Shown one piece after another: positions 7,600-7,704 of a stretch of 7,704 bases of DNA. The notes beneath the pieces were generated by a model. It was not told the DNA's origin. It searched no databases and saw nothing but the letters and a program-made list of their open reading frames with translations. The DNA lies in contig WIAN01000150.1 in assembly GCA_015519985.1 (NCBI GenBank), positions 1-7,704 on the forward strand. The letters run 5' to 3'. The stretch comes from Candidatus Woesearchaeota archaeon. GTDB taxonomy: Archaea > Nanobdellota > Nanobdellia > Woesearchaeales > WAPJ01. Every line of letters starts with the position of its first letter. The first letter of the stretch is position 1. A program made the position numbers and the translations under genes.

Positions 7600-7704
7600 A
7601 TGGGTAAAAAACCAAACGGATTAAATGCAGGAAGCAAATTATTGAAAAGAAGAAAAACATTCAGATGGAGCGATAAAAAGTTTGTAAGAAGAGCTTTAAG
7701 ATTA
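7600..7704 (+). CDS. rps12: Small-subunit ribosomal protein S12 (uS12), 5' part, runs off window
   Basis: S12 is the decoding-centre protein of the small ribosomal subunit. Only the first 35 codons are present. [11 protein letters not shown] at the N-terminus and [13 protein letters not shown] are diagnostic of archaeal uS12, whose N-terminus usually reads [14 protein letters not shown] and then KFRWSDKxYKRR. The start at ATG 7600 gives this exact N-terminus. The universally conserved decoding loop (KPNSA) lies beyond the window and cannot be checked. The order nusA-rps12 is standard, and rps7 would be expected next. Confidence 0.93.
   Translation, partial: MGKKPNGLNAGSKLLKRRKTFRWSDKKFVRRALRL

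Noticed and set aside
7133..7637. Minus-strand frames opposite the NusA tail, resembling Leu-rich or Ser/Phe-rich membrane proteins
   Set aside because: Runs of TTC/TTT/CTT are simply the complement of GAA/AAA repeats in the acidic tail; no start context or family similarity.

Overview
The window is a seven-gene block of the conserved archaeal RNA polymerase operon, all on the + strand and in the canonical order: rpoB2 (B'', 3' end only), rpoB1 (B'), rpoA1 (A'), rpoA2 (A''), rpl30e, nusA and rps12 (5' end only). Both large RNA polymerase (RNAP) subunits are split at the classic archaeal sites. The A'/A'' split is general in archaea. The B''/B' split is known from methanogens, Halobacteria, Archaeoglobus and some other lineages.

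The DNA is very A+T-rich. Codons end mostly in A (ATA for Ile, AGA for Arg, TTA for Leu, GGA for Gly), and the sense strand is strongly enriched in A. Ribosome binding sites are GGTGA-like. Motifs that are almost invariant in other archaea carry many substitutions, so a fast-evolving, reduced-genome archaeon (DPANN-like) is more likely than an ordinary methanogen. That placement is inference; no 16S or wider gene context is present.

Layout: 1-477 B'' C-terminus; 478-569 G-poor spacer with a tandem 12-nt repeat; 570-2372 B'; 2373-2473 G-free spacer with three phased T-tracts (candidate terminator or bend); 2474-5086 A'; 5087-5195 G-free spacer; 5196-6368 A''; 6369-6511 G-poor spacer; 6512-6799 L30e (TTG start); 6823-7533 NusA with a long acidic tail; 7534-7599 spacer with a TATA-like box; 7600-7704 start of S12. 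No gap exceeds 300 bases. I saw no mobile element, CRISPR array, tRNA or rRNA.

Together the genes encode the catalytic core of RNAP (hybrid-binding wall, active-site Asp triad, bridge helix, trigger loop) plus an elongation factor and two ribosomal proteins, coupling transcription and translation capacity. The system is not new. What deserves a second look is the polymerase itself: two of the three structural zinc sites of the clamp have lost their Cys ligands at conserved spacing (A' residues 63-76 and B' residues 542-563), the bridge helix carries a natural proline at its C-terminal hinge, the trigger loop has Lys in place of the near-universal Phe beside the catalytic His, and the conserved EHNQSPRN segment of B' is rewritten. 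The almost complete absence of G from the intergenic spacers until the Shine-Dalgarno sequence is a second, independent oddity.
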